Assembly: GCA_028710415.1 (NCBI GenBank)
Contig: JAQTUE010000001.1
Span: forward strand, 248,001-312,000
DNA: 64,000 bases
DNA from: Paludibacter sp.
GTDB taxonomy: Bacteria; Bacteroidota; Bacteroidia; Bacteroidales; Paludibacteraceae
Direction of reading: 5' to 3'
The translations under genes were made by a program, and so were the position numbers. Below are positions 60,872 to 64,000 of the stretch, piece after piece (position 1 is the first letter of the stretch; every line of letters begins with the position of its first letter). Below the pieces are notes generated by a model. That model was not told the DNA's origin and searched no databases. It saw only the letters and a program-made list of their open reading frames with translations.

Positions 60872-61933
60872 ATGGAATTTGAATCAATATTACTACCCGG
60901 AGTAGATGCAAGGCGTCCGCTTATCATAGCGGGTCCGTGTAGTGCGGAGACAGAAGAGCAGGTGATGAATACTGCAAGGGGTTTAGCCGCTCATGGAATA
61001 AAGATTTTCAGGGCCGGTATCTGGAAACCACGTACCAAACCGGGAGGCTTCGAAGGAGTAGGAGTAGAAGGATTACCCTGGTTGAAACGTGTCAAGACTG
61101 AACTGGGCATGTATACAGCTGTAGAAGTTGCAACAGCAAAGCACGTACGGGAAGCATTGGCACATGATGTCGATATTTTATGGATTGGTGCCCGTACTTC
61201 TGCAAATCCTTTTGCAGTACAGGAAATAGCTGATGCCCTGGAAGGTATCGATATCCCGGTATTTATTAAGAATCCCGTTAATCCGGACCTGGATTTATGG
61301 ATTGGTGCTATCGAACGGGTGTATAATGCAGGTATTCGTCGCATTGCTGCCATTCATAGGGGTTTCAGTACCTATGACAAGAAAATATACCGTAACTTGC
61401 CACAATGGCATATACCTATCGAACTACACCGTCAGATACCTAACCTGCCGATAATTTGTGATCCGAGTCATATTGGTGGTAAACGCGAACTGATTGCTCC
61501 ATTGTGCCAACAGGCCATGGACCTGAATTTTGACGGATTAATCATTGAATCGCATTGTCATCCTGACAAAGCATGGAGTGATGCTGCCCAACAGGTTACT
61601 CCGGATGTGTTGGACTTAATCCTGAACAACATTGTAATTCGCGATATGACCCAGTCAACGGAAAGCCTGAATGCATTGCGTCATCAAATTGATGAACTGG
61701 ATACCAGCCTGCTTGAATTGCTGGCTCGTCGTATGCGGGTATCCGATGAAATAGGGATCTACAAAAAAGAACATAATATGCCAATCCTGCAGGCACAACG
61801 GTATGATGAAATCCTGAAGAACCGTATTGCCCAGGCCATTGAAATGGATATGGATGGTGAGTTTATGAAAACTGTCCTGGTAGCCATACACGAAGAATCG
61901 GTGCGTCATCAACAGGAAATCATGAAACAATAG
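60872..61933 (+). CDS. Bifunctional DAHP synthase / chorismate mutase
   Basis: 353 residues. Residues 1-255 are a type I (beta) DAHP synthase of the AroA(G) kind: IIAGPCSAET, FRAGIWKPRTKPGGFEGVG, IGARTSANPF, FIKNPVNPD, IHRGFS, CDPSHIGGKR and IIESHCHPD. Residues about 268-353 are a type II chorismate mutase (LNALRHQIDELDTSLLELLARRM, KKEHNMPILQ, RYDEILKN, VAIHEESVRHQ). The fusion couples the first step of the shikimate pathway with the branch to prephenate, and the mutase domain usually gives allosteric control. The expected tyrA does not follow. Confidence 0.94.
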   Translation: MEFESILLPGVDARRPLIIAGPCSAETEEQVMNTARGLAAHGIKIFRAGIWKPRTKPGGFEGVGVEGLPWLKRVKTELGMYTAVEVATAKHVREALAHDVDILWIGARTSANPFAVQEIADALEGIDIPVFIKNPVNPDLDLWIGAIERVYNAGIRRIAAIHRGFSTYDKKIYRNLPQWHIPIELHRQIPNLPIICDPSHIGGKRELIAPLCQQAMDLNFDGLIIESHCHPDKAWSDAAQQVTPDVLDLILNNIVIRDMTQSTESLNALRHQIDELDTSLLELLARRMRVSDEIGIYKKEHNMPILQAQRYDEILKNRIAQAIEMDMDGEFMKTVLVAIHEESVRHQQEIMKQ

Positions 61934-61952
61934 TGTCGTTGAAATGACAAAG

Positions 61953-61991
61953 AACTCCCGCTGGTCCAATGGATTAGCGGGAGTTTTTTTA
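61953..61991 (+). terminator. Terminator of the aromatic operon
   Basis: AACTCCCGCT and AGCGGGAGTT stem, then a run of T. Confidence 0.92.
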
Positions 61992-62016
61992 TACTGTCAA
62001 ACAGCAGGATTGATAT

Positions 62017-63171
62017 TTATTTGTTATCGCCTTTGTTTTCAGGAGAATGATCTTGATGACCTTTTCTCATTCCCTTCATTTTATCTTTCATTTTATCCAT
62101 CCGTTCTGTGCGCATGGCCTGTAATTTCTGAAACTTGTCTTTTCCAATGATGTTCGTTAATGCTTCATCATTAGCCTTCCGTTGTGCTTCAAATTTAGCT
62201 TTCATCTCTTCACGCATCTTTTCTACTTTTTCCATTTGCTGATGACGTTTGGCATCCTGTTTCTCGAATAATGCCTGAACATCTGCTTTTTGAGCTTCGG
62301 ATAGTCCTAATTCTTTGGTCATTCTTTCGGCACGTTTTTCAGGTGTGACCATGGCCTTAACACCTTGTTTGTGATCTCTCATCATCATTTCGCCCTTTTG
62401 ATGAGGTCTTTGGTTTCCATCGTGCCTGGCTTGCATCTTGTCCTTCATATCATGACGAACACTTTCCAGTTTCTGGTATTTCTCTGTTCCGACAATCTTT
62501 TCAAGATCGGCATTCATAGCTTTACGTTCAGTTTCAAACTGTGCCATTTGTTCATCCTTCACTTTCTTCACTGCAGCCATGTGTTGTTCACGTTTGGCAT
62601 CTTGTTTTTCGAATAATGCCTGTACCTTGCCTTTTTCAATATCTGTCAGACCCAATACTTTTGCCATTTTATCAGCACGCTTTTCAGCCGTTATTTTAGG
62701 AAATTCAGCGCGGTTGTATTCTTTGTGTTGACGTCCTCTTTCAGCACGGTTTTTTTGAATGCCTTCACGTCTTTCCATCATTTTAGCTTTACGTTCTCCA
62801 CGTTCGCTTTCAAGTTTCTGGAATTTATCCTGTCCAATGATTTTTACCAGGTCAGCATCCTGTGCTTTACGTTCAGCTTCAAACTTAGCCATGCGTTCTT
62901 CCCGGAGTTTTTTCATTTCTCCCTGGTGTTGCATGCGGGCTGCTTCCTGCTTTTCAAATAATGCCTGAACCTTTACTTTTTCAGCATCTGTCAGACCCAA
63001 TTCCTTTGCCATTCTCTCAGCTCTTTTTTCAGGGGATACCTGTGGCCTTTCATTTTGTTTGAATTCTTTGCGTTCTCCCTTACGTCCCGGAGGAGGAGTT
63101 TGTTCCTGACCACTGACTGCCACACTAAAAAGAATCGTGGAAGCCAATACTAACATTGCATACTTTTTCAT
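62017..63171 (-). CDS. Periplasmic Spy/LTXXQ-like protein, domain triplicated
   Basis: 384 residues, signal peptide MKKYAMLVLASTILFSVAVS. Three repeats of about 105 residues each start with (S/T)(P/A)EKRA(E/D)(R/K)M and LGLTDAEKVKVQALFEKQ-like helices and end with IG(Q/T/K)(D/E)K(F/Y)QKL (about 45-130, 158-245 and 275-360). The motif LTDAEK-x-KV is like LTxxQ of the Spy/CpxP periplasmic chaperones, and this family is common in Bacteroidota as DUF4890-type proteins. A single-domain relative lies 322 bp upstream on the same strand (63494-63898). A stress or chaperone role is inferred. Confidence 0.85.
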   Translation of the reverse strand: MKKYAMLVLASTILFSVAVSGQEQTPPPGRKGERKEFKQNERPQVSPEKRAERMAKELGLTDAEKVKVQALFEKQEAARMQHQGEMKKLREERMAKFEAERKAQDADLVKIIGQDKFQKLESERGERKAKMMERREGIQKNRAERGRQHKEYNRAEFPKITAEKRADKMAKVLGLTDIEKGKVQALFEKQDAKREQHMAAVKKVKDEQMAQFETERKAMNADLEKIVGTEKYQKLESVRHDMKDKMQARHDGNQRPHQKGEMMMRDHKQGVKAMVTPEKRAERMTKELGLSEAQKADVQALFEKQDAKRHQQMEKVEKMREEMKAKFEAQRKANDEALTNIIGKDKFQKLQAMRTERMDKMKDKMKGMRKGHQDHSPENKGDNK

Positions 63172-63382
63172 AATTCAATTTTTTTATTGTTAATACTATC
63201 AATTTCTCATTTGTATACTTTGACCAATCAAACACCAAATAGTTTAATCTGATGTTTTACGTTTGATTTAATTAACAGGATAATAATAAGATAAAGGTTT
63301 TTCAATATCGATCAAACTTCTATTTCCAAATATCAAAATACATAGACTCCTCAAATGTAAGCGAGATATTTAAACAATAAAA
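63172..63382. other. Intergenic region, no gene seen
   Basis: AT-rich, without repeats of note; presumably holds the promoter of the triplicated gene. Confidence 0.4.
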
Positions 63383-63417
63383 AAACTCCCATAATCAAGA
63401 CTGATCAATGGGAGTTT
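63383..63417 (-). terminator. Terminator after the single-domain Spy-like gene
   Basis: AAACTCCCAT and ATGGGAGTTT stem; on the minus strand a run of seven T follows. Confidence 0.88.
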
Positions 63418-63493
63418 AATTTGATGTATTAATTGTGACAATACTTATGTTGTTTTTCTTCCTTTTAGTAAAATCTAAAACAAAATTAGTTTT

Positions 63494-63898
63494 TTATCTG
63501 TTACTCATTTTCTGACGGCGTTCAGTTTGAATGGTTTGCCATTTCTGGAATTTTTCTTTTCCAACAACAGTTTCTAATTCGGCATCCTGTGCATCTCGTA
63601 ATGCTTTGAATTTTTCCCTGAAATCCGGGCTGTCCCTGCTTACTTCTGACCTGAATTTGGTAAAGATCACGTCGTTTTTTTCATAGACTTCCTGTACTTT
63701 CGCTTTTTCAGCATCAGTCAGACTTAACTCTTTTGCCATATTTTCAGCACGGAGTTGAGGTGACATTTGTTGCCTTGGACCTTGTCTCATTTCCTTTTGT
63801 CCTGCAGGTTTGACTGGCGGAGGTGTTTGTTCCTGAGCCATTACTGACATACTAAAGAGGAATACAGAAGCTAAAACTAATTTTGCATACTTTTTCAT
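63494..63898 (-). CDS. Periplasmic Spy/LTXXQ-like protein, single domain
   Basis: 134 residues. The signal peptide MKKYAKLVLASVFLFSMSVMA and the following EQTPPP are nearly the same as in the triplicated paralog. The single repeat reads SPQLRAENMAKELSLTDAEKAKVQEVYEK and ends VGKEKFQKWQTIQTERR. This is probably the ancestral form from which the 384-residue protein grew. It has its own terminator. Confidence 0.85.
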   Translation of the reverse strand: MKKYAKLVLASVFLFSMSVMAQEQTPPPVKPAGQKEMRQGPRQQMSPQLRAENMAKELSLTDAEKAKVQEVYEKNDVIFTKFRSEVSRDSPDFREKFKALRDAQDAELETVVGKEKFQKWQTIQTERRQKMSNR

Positions 63899-64000
63899 GA
63901 TACTTTTTTTATTAGTTGATACTCATTTTGTATATTATGAATGTTTTGACTAAAAAAAAGTAAAATGGTTTAATCCCCGCCGGGAAAGCATGTATTATTA
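63899..64000. other. Window end, no gene seen
   Basis: AT-rich upstream region of the minus-strand gene. Confidence 0.4.

Overview
The window looks like chromosomal DNA of a Bacteroidota bacterium, most likely of the order Bacteroidales. The pointers are a PorQ-type protein of the type IX secretion system, an S46 dipeptidyl-peptidase, an NfnAB pair, a TonB-dependent receptor, a fused DAHP synthase/chorismate mutase, many MKK-start secreted proteins, promoters of the TTG-N19-TAnnTTTG type, and genes that mostly lack Shine-Dalgarno sites. No transposase, integrase, phage or plasmid gene was seen.

Layout. 1-9 kb is housekeeping: a DUF4954 protein (cut by the window edge), hflX, then porQ-cmk-ispH-pfkA and a low-molecular-weight tyrosine phosphatase. 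8.7-28.5 kb is a long minus-strand accessory region. It holds secreted or lipoprotein genes of unknown function, a DUF2130 protein, dinD with a decayed partial copy, a CPBP protease, a rhomboid protease, a DUF4349 lipoprotein, an odd tRNA-Glu(CUC), a signal-peptidase-like protein that has lost both catalytic residues, and an AlbA_2/Schlafen-type ATPase with a 12-bp tandem repeat. 28.6-32.7 kb is a compact, AT-rich minus-strand operon encoding four TIR-domain proteins of two subfamilies around a small membrane protein. This is the best candidate for an undescribed (probably defence) system. 32.9-39 kb has a SMUG2-like DNA glycosylase carrying an in-frame repeat insertion, a 1.1-kb repeat-filled gap, aroE-dedA, a TPR protein and a Nudix hydrolase. 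39.5-52.7 kb is envelope and redox metabolism: a 1011-residue TPR protein with a beta-barrel partner, an orphan XRE antitoxin, the S46 peptidase, NfnAB and a TonB receptor. 53.5-58.1 kb holds small genes, an EEP-family phosphodiesterase-like protein and a glutamine-rich secreted protein. 58.2-62 kb is an aromatic amino acid operon (pheA, aminotransferase, DAHP synthase/chorismate mutase) behind a textbook phenylalanine attenuator. The end holds two Spy-like periplasmic proteins, one with its domain triplicated.

A theme across the window is intergenic repeats. Many gaps hold short-unit arrays whose left half is complementary to the right half, so the whole gap can fold into a long hairpin. The clearest family (near 3.4 kb and 53.0 kb, with a relative at 34.1 kb) has an exact 11-bp period in the arms. 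The 3.4-kb and 53.0-kb copies share an identical turn and conserved flanks while their arm sequences differ. Other repeats are REP-like palindromes, a 99-bp tandem array and a 183-bp duplication.
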